Shown: one piece after another, positions 33,939-43,500 of the stretch
How positions within the stretch are numbered: the first letter of the stretch is position 1
Layout of the letters: the number at the start of each line of letters is the position of its first letter
Source: Corallococcus coralloides DSM 2259
GTDB taxonomy: Bacteria > Myxococcota > Myxococcia > Myxococcales > Myxococcaceae
Assembly (NCBI RefSeq): GCF_000255295.1
Contig: NC_017030.1
Location: 868,001 to 932,000, forward strand
Direction: 5' to 3'
Length of the DNA stretch: 64,000 bases
The notes under the pieces: generated by a model
The model's database searches: none
What the model was told of the DNA's origin: nothing
The model's input: only the letters and a program-made list of their open reading frames with translations
Program-made: the position numbers and the translations under genes

Positions 33939-34376
33939 CTACAGCACTGGCACCCGGTCAGGCAGGTCCCTCGCGGGCAGGTTGGAGTAGTCCGCGTCCA
34001 GGTCCAGCCGCACCCGCTGCTTCACGCGCGTGCTCAAGAGCCCCCGGAGCAGGCCCAGGAACCCCGGCGGCGCCGCGATGACCACCTGGTCGAACGCGTG
34101 CGTGTCCACGCCCTTGTCCAGGCGGGCGGACAGCTCCCGCGCGAAGCGCTGGTGCTCCAGCTGCCGCCGGCCGTCCGGCTCGTTCTCCGGCACCGGGCCA
34201 TGCAGCGTGCCCGCATTGGGGTTGTCCGCCTGGTTGAACAGGTCGACGGGCTTGGCTCGGCTCTCGTCATGTTGGAACTGCTCGATGAGGTCCCACTTCT
34301 CCGCCTTCATGTCCGTGGCGAAGAGTCGGGCGCGACTCGCGTTGGCCACCAGGATCCAGAGCCTCTTGTCCGCCAT
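33939..34376 (-). CDS. Host attachment family protein
   Basis: The start at ATG 34376 has AAGGAGG 7 bases upstream; a reading frame stretching upstream to 36566 is antisense to the kinase and is rejected. The 145-residue protein contains KRLWILVANASRARLFATDM and later LEHQRFARELSARLDKGVDT, VVIAAPPGFLGLLRG, matching the Pfam 'host attachment' family, first described in plant-associated bacteria. The fold resembles eRF1 domains. The true role is unclear, and the name is historical. Confidence 0.83.
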   Translation of the reverse strand: MADKRLWILVANASRARLFATDMKAEKWDLIEQFQHDESRAKPVDLFNQADNPNAGTLHGPVPENEPDGRRQLEHQRFARELSARLDKGVDTHAFDQVVIAAPPGFLGLLRGLLSTRVKQRVRLDLDADYSNLPARDLPDRVPVL

Positions 34377-34796
34377 CTTCACGCCTCCTTGTCTCTTGAG
34401 GGATGCGGACCCCCACCGGCCCCGGCAAGCTTCCCCCACCAAGCCGACTCCCCGCCGCGCGGTGGCCAGGCGACCTGCCCTTCGCCCCCTTCGCGCAACC
34501 GGAACACGAACGGGAACACTCTGCGTGCCCCCCGGTGCCTGACGACCTCCGCCCACGTTGACCCGCCGCATCCAAGCGGCGACCATCGTGCGCTGGGGGA
34601 TTTGGACGGGAGTGGGCTGTATGGAGAAGTATTTCAATGTCCGTGGACTGAAGGTGCGCGGTCGCCGCACATGCCACCTGTCCATCCGGTACACGGCGGG
34701 TGAATCGTCACGTGCCGAAAGTTTTTCCGTTTCACGCGCGATAGATGCCCTCCCCTGGGTTGCAGGGTCGCCCCGGCATGGAAACCTGATCCCCCC
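34377..34796. other. Divergent intergenic region, no gene seen
   Basis: This 420-bp gap separates the starts of the host-attachment gene (minus) and the Ser/Thr kinase gene (plus), so both promoters should lie here. GC falls in the middle, around 34600-34750, where AT-richer stretches such as AAGTATTTCAATGT and GAAAGTTTTTCCGTTT could belong to promoters. No consensus -35/-10 pair or inverted repeat stands out. A short open frame at 34558-34854 has no homology features and is not called. Confidence 0.5.
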
Positions 34797-36326
34797 ATGG
34801 GCACCGACGACCTCCTCGCTCACACAGTCCTGTCCGAATCGGGTGACGCCGTGACCGACGGTGGCGGAGCTCCGGTCGTGATGTCGCCGGCCGGACAGGA
34901 GGCCCAGGAAGGCGCGGTGCTGGGCAACTACCAGCTGGAGAAGCTCCTGGGCGAAGGGTCCATGGGCCGCGTGTTCCAGGCGCGGCACGTGCGGCTGGGG
35001 CGCCAGGTGGCGCTCAAGGTCCTCAAGCCGGAGCACGCGCGGGACAGCTCGTTCGTGCAGCGCTTCTTCCAGGAGGCGCGCACCGTCAATCAGATCAACC
35101 ACGAGCACATCGTGGAGGTCTTCGACTTCGTGGACGAGTCGCCCGACGGGCACGTCTACTGCGTGATGGAGCTCTTGCGCGGGCAGAGCCTGGCGGCGCT
35201 CCTGAAGGAGGAGGGGCTGACGCTGGAGCGCGTGCAGCGCATGGGCGTGCAGGTGTGCGCGGCGCTGGGCGCGGCCCACCAGGTGGGCGTGGTGCACCGG
35301 GACATCAAGCCGGACAACCTCTTCATCACGCAGCGCTCCGGGCAGCAGGACTTCGTGAAGGTGTTGGACTTCGGCGTGGCGAAGCTCATCACCACTCAGA
35401 CGGGCGTGAGCCTCACCGGCACGCTGGACGGGACCATCATCGGCACGCCGGCGTACATGGCGCCGGAGCAGGCCGCGGGGCTGCCGGTGGACGCGCGCGC
35501 GGACATCTACGCGGTGGGCAACATCCTCTACGAGATGCTCTCCGGCCACCCGCCATTCCAGGCGCCGGCCTTCGGGCAGCTGGTGGTGCAGATCATCACC
35601 CAGCAGCCGCCGCCGCTGCCGTCGCACCTGCCTTCGGGCGAGCGCGTGCCGCCGGAGCTGGCGCAGCTGGTGATGCGCTGCCTGGCGAAGGAGCCGGAAG
35701 GACGTCCCCAGCAGCTGGCGGAGGTCACCACGGCGCTGCTCCTGATGCCCACCGCGCCGGCCGCTGAGCCGCGCACCGAAGCGCTGGTGGTGGAGGAGGC
35801 GGAGCGGCCCACCCTGCGCATGCGCGTGCCGGGCCTCCTGCGCTCCCGGCGGCTCCAGGTGTCCGTGGGGCTGGCGGCGCTCGCGCTGGTGTCCGGCATC
35901 ACCACGTGGAACGGGCTGCACTCGATGCGCGCCTCCCATGCCGAACAGGCTCCGGCGGTGGCGTCCGCCACGGAAGCGGCCGCGCAGGGGACACCGGCGG
36001 CGGGCGCGGCGGACGCGGTGACGCTCACGGTGAACTCGTCGCCGCCGGGCGCGAAGGTGGTGCGCGTGGACACCGGCGAGGAGCTGGGCGTCACGCCGCT
36101 GACGAAGGCGCTGAGCCGGCAGGCGGTGCCGCCGCAGCTGCGCGTGGAGCTCGCGGGCTACGTTCCGTTGGAGCGGGCGGTGGAGCTGAAGCAGGATGCC
36201 GCCGCCGCGGAGCTGTCCGTGCCGCTGGTGAAGGCGAGCGCGGGGCCGCGCCGAGCCCCCGCGCGTGCGCCGGGCCGCAAGGGAGGAAGCCGGGATGCGG
36301 TCATTGATCCGTTCGCGGCGCAGTGA
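34797..36326 (+). CDS. Ser/Thr protein kinase with PEGA-like C-terminal domain
   Basis: The 509-residue protein has a Hanks-type kinase domain. It shows the glycine loop LGEGSMGRVF (about 51-60), the ATP-binding Lys in VALKVLKPEH (about 74), the catalytic loop VVHRDIKPDNLFI (about 165-177), DFG in KVLDFGVAKL (about 191) and the APE motif. A single transmembrane helix follows at about residues 355-375 (LQVSVGLAALALVSGITTW). The C-terminal part, TLTVNSSPPGAKVVRVDTGE, resembles a PEGA surface-protein repeat. All catalytic residues are present. The last 32 bp overlap the next gene. Confidence 0.93.
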   Translation: MGTDDLLAHTVLSESGDAVTDGGGAPVVMSPAGQEAQEGAVLGNYQLEKLLGEGSMGRVFQARHVRLGRQVALKVLKPEHARDSSFVQRFFQEARTVNQINHEHIVEVFDFVDESPDGHVYCVMELLRGQSLAALLKEEGLTLERVQRMGVQVCAALGAAHQVGVVHRDIKPDNLFITQRSGQQDFVKVLDFGVAKLITTQTGVSLTGTLDGTIIGTPAYMAPEQAAGLPVDARADIYAVGNILYEMLSGHPPFQAPAFGQLVVQIITQQPPPLPSHLPSGERVPPELAQLVMRCLAKEPEGRPQQLAEVTTALLLMPTAPAAEPRTEALVVEEAERPTLRMRVPGLLRSRRLQVSVGLAALALVSGITTWNGLHSMRASHAEQAPAVASATEAAAQGTPAAGAADAVTLTVNSSPPGAKVVRVDTGEELGVTPLTKALSRQAVPPQLRVELAGYVPLERAVELKQDAAAAELSVPLVKASAGPRRAPARAPGRKGGSRDAVIDPFAAQ

Positions 36327-37017
36327 GCCCAAGGCGTTGAGCCTGGCGCTCGCGCTCGCGCTGGGGACGCCGGTCCCGGCGGTGGCGGCGGAGGCGACGG
36401 TCACCTCCGTGGACGACCAGGCGCGGGAGAAGTTCTCCGAGGGCAACCTGGCGTACGACCTGGGCGAGTTCGACCGGGCGCTCAAGGCCTTCAGCGAGGC
36501 GTACCGCATCAAGCCGCTGCCCGCGTTCCTCTTCAACATCGCGCAGTGCCACCGGCAGCTGAACAACCCGTCGCGCGCGTCCTTCTTCTACCGGCGCTAC
36601 CTGTCGCTGTCGCAGGGGGAGCCGGCCAACGCGGACGTGGTGCGCGAGCTCATCGCGGAGATGGACACCAAGGCGCGCGTCCAGGAGGAGCAGCGCCGGG
36701 AGCGCGAGCGCTTCGCCAGGGACCGTGAGCTCCAGAAGGCGCGGGAGCAGGCCGCGCTGGCGGAGGCGCGCGCCAACGAGGCGAGGCTCGCCGCGAATCC
36801 GTCCGCCGCGCCGGAGAAGAACGGGGCCTCCCAGGCCCTGGCCATGCAGGTGCCGGACGCGTCCGTGAAGACGGAGGCGGGCGCCTCCAAGCCGTGGACG
36901 CGCCGCTGGTACGTCTGGGCGGGCGCGGGCGCGGTGGCGCTGCTCGCGGGAGGCGCGGTGTGGGCCGCCACGGCGCCGAATCCCCGGGACACGACGCTCG
37001 GCACCGTGGGGCGGTAG
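36295..37017 (+). CDS. TPR-containing exported protein
   Basis: The start chosen is the ATG at 36295 with GGGAGG 9 bases upstream; the gene overlaps the kinase by 32 bp, so the two are likely cotranslated. The 240-residue protein has a signal-peptide-like N-terminus (ALSLALALALGTPVPAVAAE) and a tetratricopeptide-like repeat (FSEGNLAYDLGEFDRALKAF, FLFNIAQCHRQLNNPSRASF). A charged coiled coil follows, and there is a C-terminal transmembrane segment (WYVWAGAGAVALLAGGAVWA). It could be a scaffold or substrate of the upstream kinase, which is inference from overlap only. Confidence 0.78.
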   Translation: MRSLIRSRRSEPKALSLALALALGTPVPAVAAEATVTSVDDQAREKFSEGNLAYDLGEFDRALKAFSEAYRIKPLPAFLFNIAQCHRQLNNPSRASFFYRRYLSLSQGEPANADVVRELIAEMDTKARVQEEQRRERERFARDRELQKAREQAALAEARANEARLAANPSAAPEKNGASQALAMQVPDASVKTEAGASKPWTRRWYVWAGAGAVALLAGGAVWAATAPNPRDTTLGTVGR

Positions 37018-37060
37018 GCGGCTTCACGGCACAGCCGCAACGCTTGCGACACGCTCGGCG

Positions 37061-37082
37061 GCACGGGCGAGGCAGCCCGTGC
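37061..37082. terminator. Hairpin between convergent TPR and FHA genes
   Basis: GCACGGGC (37061-37068) and GCCCGTGC (37075-37082) form a perfect 8-bp stem with a 6-base loop, between the two gene ends. Without a T-run its role as a terminator is tentative. Confidence 0.4.
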
Positions 37083-37141
37083 GGGCCTCCGCGCGGCGGT
37101 TCTCGCAGGCCGCCTCGCGGCGAGGAAGCCCGCGCGGGCCT

Positions 37142-37681
37142 TCAGCGCTGCGGCGGTGGCGGTGCGGCGGCCTGCGCCAGCACCTGCGCGGCGATGCGGC
37201 CGATGCGCGCGTGGAACGATGGAGCGTCGTGGAAGGTGAGGCGCACGTCGCCCACCTTCAGCTCGTCGCCCGTGCGCAGGAGGCGCGGCTGCTCCGCCTC
37301 CAGCGCTTCGCCGTTCACCGTCACGGGCCGGGACTGCGCCAGCCGCTCCACCTTCCAGCCGCCGTCCGGCGTGGGGTGCAGGGCGAACTGCTCGCGCGAC
37401 ACCGTGGCGTCGTTGACCACGAAGGTGTTGTGCGACGCGCGCCCCAGCTTCAGGGGGCCGCGGTCCGCCACCCCCATCAGCTCGAAGCACAGCGCGTCGC
37501 CCGCGGGCAGGCAGTCGCGCAGGTCCATCATGGGCAGCCGCGTGGCCGCCACGTTCTGCTCCTCGGGGACGTTCCACGCGCCCGCCTCCCACACCAGCCA
37601 CGCGTGCGGGTACTTGGCGTTGAACTTCTCCTGGAGTGCCATGTGCTGCCGGATGAGCAGCGAGAGCAACAGGGCTCGCAT
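37142..37681 (-). CDS. FHA domain protein
   Basis: The start at 37681 (MRALLLSLLIRQHMALQEKF) replaces a longer frame whose added 53 residues show no homology. The 179-residue protein carries a forkhead-associated domain in its C-terminal half. Visible motifs are GPLKLGRASHNTFVVNDATV, SREQFALHPTPDGG, and WKVERLAQSRPVTVNGEAL with a final strand LKVGDVRLTF. FHA domains bind phosphothreonine, so partners are probably Ser/Thr kinases such as those nearby. It converges on the TPR gene, with a hairpin (37061-37068/37075-37082) between them. Confidence 0.83.
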   Translation of the reverse strand: MRALLLSLLIRQHMALQEKFNAKYPHAWLVWEAGAWNVPEEQNVAATRLPMMDLRDCLPAGDALCFELMGVADRGPLKLGRASHNTFVVNDATVSREQFALHPTPDGGWKVERLAQSRPVTVNGEALEAEQPRLLRTGDELKVGDVRLTFHDAPSFHARIGRIAAQVLAQAAAPPPPQR

Positions 37682-37770
37682 GGCCCAGTCATAACCCCAT
37701 CCGCCGCTTTCGCGTCGCCCTTGCGGCTTTCCAGGTGTCCACGAGTGGGCGAAAGGGCCGGCCCGAAAGG

Positions 37771-38625
37771 CTACAACCGTGCAACGACAGCCCTGGCCAT
37801 CCGCTCCGCCGCGCCCGCGTCCATGGGCAGGAAGAGGCACGGCTCCGTCACCTCCACCTCCTGCAGCCGGGTGCGCCCTTCGTTGTCCGTGGCCACGTCC
37901 ACGCGCGCGTACAACAGCCGCGCGCCTCCGGACGCCTCCATCACCTCGTGCGCCAGCCGCGCTTCCGCCGCGTTGTCCGGCGTGAAGCCGTGCGGCTCCG
38001 CGAAGCCCCGGGGCGCGGTGGTCAGCGTGGGAGGGCGGCGCACCGCGTGGCTGAAGACGCCGTTGAAGAAGATGTACGAGCGCTCGCCCTCCGTCTCGAA
38101 GGCGCGCAGGTAGGGCTGCACCATCACGTCGCCCTCCTTCGCCAGCTCCGCCACCTTCACGCTCGCGTCATCCCACTGCTCGCGCCGGACGATGAAGACC
38201 TTGAGCCCGCCCGCCGCCACCGCGGGCTTGAGCACGACCGCGTCCCAGCCGCGCTCGCGCGCCGTCGCCGCCACGTCCAGCGTCCCGCCGGGCGGCACCC
38301 AGACGGTGGGCGTCAAGGGCAGGCCGCGCGCCTCCAGCGTCTTCAAGTAGCCCTTGTGCGTGTTCCACCGGAGCACGTCCGCGGGGTTGAACAGCCGCGT
38401 GACGCTCCCCACGCGGTCCGCCCAGGCGACGAACTCCTCGCGGCGCAGGTGGCTGTCCCAGGCGTTGCGCACCACCGCCGCGCGGACGCGGCTCCAATCC
38501 ACGGTGGGGTCATCCCAGATGACCGGCCGCGCCTCCAGGCCCAGCGCCTGCAGCGCGGGCACCAGCGGCGCGTCCAGCGGGTTCATCTGCGGCAGTCCGG
38601 CGTAGGTGATGACGGCGATGTCCAA
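37771..38625 (-). CDS. ATP-grasp superfamily protein
   Basis: The 284-residue protein resembles the glutathione-synthetase/RimK type of ATP-grasp enzymes. Its N-terminal Rossmann-like lobe (DIAVITYAGLPQMNPLDAPL, VIWDDPTVDWS, AVVRNAWDSH) precedes the grasp region: TRLFNPADVLRWNTHKGYLK, AVVLKPAVAAGGLKVFIVRR, VMVQPYLRAFETEGERSYIF and, near the end, LLYARVDVATDNEG, RLQEVEVTEPCLFLPMDAGA, with Mg2+-binding Glu residues. It probably ligates a carboxylate to an amine or thiol using ATP. Its substrate is unknown. Confidence 0.83.
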   Translation of the reverse strand: MDIAVITYAGLPQMNPLDAPLVPALQALGLEARPVIWDDPTVDWSRVRAAVVRNAWDSHLRREEFVAWADRVGSVTRLFNPADVLRWNTHKGYLKTLEARGLPLTPTVWVPPGGTLDVAATARERGWDAVVLKPAVAAGGLKVFIVRREQWDDASVKVAELAKEGDVMVQPYLRAFETEGERSYIFFNGVFSHAVRRPPTLTTAPRGFAEPHGFTPDNAAEARLAHEVMEASGGARLLYARVDVATDNEGRTRLQEVEVTEPCLFLPMDAGAAERMARAVVARL

Positions 38626-38704
38626 GGCGGCGGGCTCCAGGCGACGTTGAAACGCGCCGCGTTCTAACGCGCTCCCGTGCCCCGCGCAGCCCCACGCCCC
38701 TGGG

Positions 38705-40312
38705 TCACGCCAGGCGCGCGAGCCCCGGCTTCCCCACGGCCGCCGTCTCCACGGTCTCCTGCGTCAGTTGCTCCGCCAGCGTCTTCGCCTCGCGCGCCAC
38801 CCGCCCCAGCTCGCCCTGGCCGTGAGGGAAGGGGGCCGCGGGGCCCTCCAGCGCCAGCAGCTGCTGCCGCAGCGCCGCGCCGTTGGGGGTGCGCTTCGCC
38901 GGGTCCTTCTGCAGCAGCTGCATGACGATGAGGTCCAGGGCCAGCGGCACCGCGGGGTTGAGCTGCGAGGGCGGGACGACCTCCTGGTCCACCGCCGCGC
39001 GCAGCAGCACCTCTTCCGAGTGGCCGCTCAGCGCGCGCCGGCCGGTGAGGGCCTCGTGCAGCGTGAGTCCCAGGGCGAAGAGGTCCGCACGCCCGTCGAT
39101 GTCCTGGCCCATGGCCTGCTCCGGCGCCATGTAGCCCAGCTTGCCGCGCACGCTGCCCGCCACCGTGAGGTTGGCGCGCACCGCGTCCCGCGCGATGCCG
39201 AAGTCCGACAGCTTCACCTCGCCAATGCGCGACACCAGGATGTTGGGCGGGTTCAGGTCGCGGTGGACCAGCCGCAGGGGCACGCCGTCCGCGCTGGTGC
39301 GCCGGTGCAGGTAGTCCAGCGCGGACGCCAGCTCCGCGGCCAGGAACGTCGCGGCGGACAGGGGCAGGGGCCGGCGGTTCTGCGGCTTGAGCAGCGCGCT
39401 CAGGGGCAGCCCGTCCACGTACTCCATGGCCAGGAAGTAGGTGCCGCCGTGGCGGCCCAGGTCGAACACCTGGACGATGTTGGGGTGGTAGAGCGACGAG
39501 CACAGCTCCGCCTCGCGCCGGAACATGGTCACGAACGCCGCGTCGTCCGCGTACGACGGCAGGATGCGCTTCAGGGCCACCTGCTTCTCGAAGCCGCCCT
39601 CCGGCGAGTACGTGGCCCGGTACACCTCCGCCATGCCGCCCGCGCCCACGCGCTCATGCAGCACGTACTTGCCCATGACCTCCTGTTCGCGCAGCGCCGC
39701 GAGCGCGCTCCGCGTGCGCTCCAGGAAGTGCCGCGCCAGCGTCGCCGTCAGCGCGCCCGTGGCCACGAAGAAGAACGCGCGCACGCAGATGAACAGCGGC
39801 GCCAGTGTAACGAGCGGCTCCTCCGGCAACAGCGGCCGCACGAAGCCGAAGTAGAGCGCCAGGTACTCCGCCGCCACCAGCGCGCCCGCGGCCAGCCCCA
39901 GGCGCGGGTTGCTGCGCAGGCCCGCCAGCGTCACCAGCGTGCCCCAGATGACCAGCGTGGGCGCGGTGAGCGCGTAGACCGGACCCTTGAAGTGCAGGTC
40001 GAACGCCAGCACCACCGCGGGGATGCTCACTTCAATGAAGACGTTCAGCCACGGGATGGCCGGGTGGAACGCGCCGGAGCGCAACACCCACCACATGCAG
40101 CCGTAGTAGCCCGACAGCACCGTGGACAGCCCCATCAGCGCGAGCGTCAGGTCCCAGCCCATCGCGGGCCCCAGCGCCGCGGCCACCACCACGCAGATGG
40201 CGGACAGGATGCTCATGAAGCGCGCCACTGACAGCTCGCGGGCCTGCGCGTCCCGTCGCAGGTGCGCGTCCAGGAAGCGCGACACGGTGCTGGATGGATT
40301 CCGGGTGATCAT
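38705..40312 (-). CDS. Membrane Ser/Thr protein kinase with multi-pass N-terminus
   Basis: The 535-residue protein has about six hydrophobic helices in residues 30-205 (for example SILSAICVVVAAALGPAMGW and LFICVRAFFFVATGALTATL). A kinase domain follows: VGAGGMAEVYRATY, VALKRILPSYADD, MEYVDGLPLSALL, LVHRDLNPPNILVS, VKLSDFGIARD, GYMAPEQAMGQDIDGRADLF. The catalytic loop reads HRDLNPPN, with Asn where the Lys of HRDxKxxN normally stands; several myxobacterial kinases share such loops, so activity is still possible. The membrane part could sense a signal. It stands alone. Confidence 0.9.
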   Translation of the reverse strand: MITRNPSSTVSRFLDAHLRRDAQARELSVARFMSILSAICVVVAAALGPAMGWDLTLALMGLSTVLSGYYGCMWWVLRSGAFHPAIPWLNVFIEVSIPAVVLAFDLHFKGPVYALTAPTLVIWGTLVTLAGLRSNPRLGLAAGALVAAEYLALYFGFVRPLLPEEPLVTLAPLFICVRAFFFVATGALTATLARHFLERTRSALAALREQEVMGKYVLHERVGAGGMAEVYRATYSPEGGFEKQVALKRILPSYADDAAFVTMFRREAELCSSLYHPNIVQVFDLGRHGGTYFLAMEYVDGLPLSALLKPQNRRPLPLSAATFLAAELASALDYLHRRTSADGVPLRLVHRDLNPPNILVSRIGEVKLSDFGIARDAVRANLTVAGSVRGKLGYMAPEQAMGQDIDGRADLFALGLTLHEALTGRRALSGHSEEVLLRAAVDQEVVPPSQLNPAVPLALDLIVMQLLQKDPAKRTPNGAALRQQLLALEGPAAPFPHGQGELGRVAREAKTLAEQLTQETVETAAVGKPGLARLA

Positions 40313-40528
40313 GTCCCCCCCACTCTAGAACGTGGCAGGACGCGTCATCCGCCTGCTCCCCCACACGTTGGGTGTGCTCCTACCATACCTGCCGCTACAC
40401 GGAAGACCCTTGGAGCCCCACGAAGTGGACTTCAGGGGTCAGGTATCGCTGAAATGTTGCACCCCCGTTCCATGCCGCATGCGAGGCACGGGGGGCTTTC
40501 CTCGTCGCACCTGTTCCTTCTTCAGGCA

Positions 40529-40546
40529 CTGCCTTCGGGCAGGAGG
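40529..40546 (+). promoter_or_regulatory. UUCG hairpin overlapping the ribosome binding site
   Basis: CTGCC (40529-40533), the exceptionally stable loop TTCG and GGCAG (40538-40542) form a hairpin whose right arm runs into the Shine-Dalgarno AGGAGG (40541-40546) of the giant lipoprotein gene. This may limit or time initiation. It could also be chance. Confidence 0.35.
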
Positions 40547-40550
40547 CTTC

Positions 40551-43500
40551 ATGCGCAGCTCCCCCCGTCTATTGCTGGCCGCCCTGGGCGCGGTCCTTCT
40601 ATTGGGCAGTGCCTGCAGTTCAGATCCAGAGGTCAATGCGGTCTGCGGTGACGGAAAGAAGGAAGGCGCCGAGCAGTGCGATGACGGCAACACCCGAGGG
40701 GGAGACGGGTGCGAAGCGAACTGCACCCTGCCGGGGGCGAAGTGCGGTGACGGCGTCAAGGCACCCACGGAGGCGTGCGACGACGGCAACACCACGGGAG
40801 GCGACGGGTGCGAGGCGGACTGTACCGTCACCACCCAGCAGACGGTCCAGTGTTGGGCCACGCCTCCCGCGCCGCTCGCGAACGGCGCCACCTGTGAGGT
40901 GACGAAGGCGGGCACGGCGGGCAAGCTCTTCACGGGCATCGTCCTCAAGGATGGCCAGACGCTGGTGGGCGGCCAGGTGCTGGTGGACGCGCAGGGCGTC
41001 ATCACCTGCTCCGAGTGCGACTGCTCGAAGGCGGCGGGCGCCGCGGAGGCCACGGTGGTGACGTGCCCCACGGGCGTCATCTCCCCGGGCCTCATCAACC
41101 CGCACGACCACCTCACCTTCCCGGGCTCGCCCCTGGCCAGCACCAGCGTGGAGCGCTACGAGCACCGCCACGACTGGCGCGAGGGCAAGAACAGCCACAC
41201 CAAGCTGGAGAACAGGTCCAACTCGAAGGCGGACGCGATCCGCTGGTCGGAGCTGCGCCAGGTGATGGCGGGCACCACCGCCATCGCGGGCGCGGGCGGG
41301 CAGGCGGGACTCCTGCGCAACATGGACACGGGCGGCAGCGCGGGCATCGCGAACCAGGAGGGCCTGGGGATGCCGTACGCGGACTCGGACACCTTCCCGC
41401 TGGGTGACAGCACCGGCAACACCCTGGCGGACAGCTGCTCCTACTCCTCGTTCCCGTCCTCGGCGACCATCACCGGGCGCACGTCCGCGTACCTGCCGCA
41501 CATCGCGGAGGGCATCGCGGCCACGGCTCAGAACGAGTTCCGCTGCCTGTCCACGGGCGGCGGCAACGTCCTGTTCCCGCGCTCGGCCATCATCCACGGC
41601 GTGGGCCTGACCGCCCGGGAGATTTCAGAGATGGCGGCGCACGGCACCGGCCTCGTCTGGTCGCCGCGCTCCAACATCTCGCTGTACGGCGACACGGCGA
41701 TGGTGACGGCCTACAAGCGGCTGGGCGTGTCCATCTCCCTGGGCACGGACTGGATCCGCTCCGGCTCCATGAACCTCCTGCGCGAGCTGGCGTGCGCGGA
41801 CCACCTCAACACCACGCGCTACGCCAAGACCTTCACGGACGAGGACCTGTGGCGCATGGTGACGGCCAACGCCGCGGACGCGGTGGAGGTCTCCTCGCGC
41901 CTGGGCCGCATCGCCCCGGGCAAGATGGCGGACCTGGCCATCTTCCGCGTGGGCGCGAACGCGGCCTCGCCGTTCCGCGCGGTCATCACCGCGCAGCCGG
42001 CGGACGTGGTGCTGACGGTGCGCGGCGGCAAGCCGCTCTACGGCGACCAGGCGCTGGTGGACGGCCTCAAGGGCACGGACGCGTGCGACGCGCTGGACGT
42101 GTGCGGCACCCAGAAGGCCGCGTGCGTGAAGTCGGAGATTGGCCAGACGCTGGCGGAGTTCCAGGGCTCCGCGGACACCCGGAACCTCTACCCGCTGTTC
42201 GCGTGCGGCACGCCGGCGAACGAGCCCACCTGCGAGCCTTCGCGCAGCGCGGTGAACACCAGCTTCCCGGTGGCCGCCGTCAACGGCTCCACCGTCTACA
42301 CGGGCGTGGCGAGCGCGGCGGACGCGGACGCGGACGGCATCGAGGACTCCGCCGACAACTGCCCCACCATCTTCAACCCCGTGCGCCCCATGGACAACGA
42401 GCGGCAGCTGGACACGGATGGCGACGGCGTGGGTGACGCGTGCGACCCGTGCCCCCTGGAGGCCGGCACCACCGCGTGCCAGGCCTTCCGCGGCGAGGAC
42501 GACGACCACGACGGCGTGGCCACCTGGAAGGACAACTGCCCCTTCGTGGCCAACGCGGACCAGAAGGACACGGACGGCGACGGCAAGGGCGACATGTGCG
42601 ACGGCTGCCCGAATGACGCGGCCTCGTGCTCGGTCGCCGACCCGTCCGACTTCGACTACGACGGCGTCGCCGCCCCTGGCGACAACTGCCCGCTCGTGGC
42701 CAACCCGGACCAGAAGGACACGGACGGCGACGGCGTGGGTGATGCGTGCGACTCGTGCCCGGGGACCATCCTCGCCGGCGGCGTGTGCGCCACCAGCGTC
42801 TACGACGTGAAGGCGACGCCCCGCTTCGGCAACCTGTCGCTGGTGAACGGGAAGGTGGCGGTGGACGACGTGGTGGTGACCGCGGTGGATGCGAAGGCGG
42901 ACCGCGGCTACTGGGTGCAGGTGGCGAACTACCCGGCCGGCAAGGGCGCGGAGGACTCCGGCCTCTTCATCTACAGCCTCAAGTCCGACGTCGCGGTGGG
43001 CGACAACATCCGCGTGGAGGGCACGCTGAAGGAGTACTTCGGCCTGCTGGAGGTGATTGACGGCAAGGTGACGAAGCACAGCGCGGCCAACCCGCTGCCG
43101 GCCCCGGCGGTGGTGCGCACGGAGGACATCCGCACCAACGGCCCGAAGGCGAAGGCGCTGGAGGGCGCGCTGGTGGAGGTCCGCAACGTCTTCAACACCC
43201 GCCTGGAGAACGACAAGCGCGAGTTCATCGTGGACGAGAACAAGGCCGGCGACCCGGCGTCCTCGGGCCTGATGGTGGATGACCAGGCCTTCTCCTATGC
43301 CCCGCAGGTGCTGGGCACGGAGTACACCACGCTGCGCGGCGTGCTCACGTTCACCTTCAGCGACCACAAGCTGCTGCCCCGGAGCGCGGCGGACATGGTC
43401 ATCCCGCTGCCGCCCCTGCCGGCGCTGACGGGCTTCACGTCCGGCGGCTTCGTGCGCGTGGGCGGCACCCAGGCGATTCCGCAGCGCCTCACCGTGACGA

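Noticed and set aside
33939-36566. A minus-strand frame joining the host-attachment gene to a region opposite the kinase.
   Set aside because: The extension is antisense to the kinase. AAGGAGG before ATG 34376 gives the true start.
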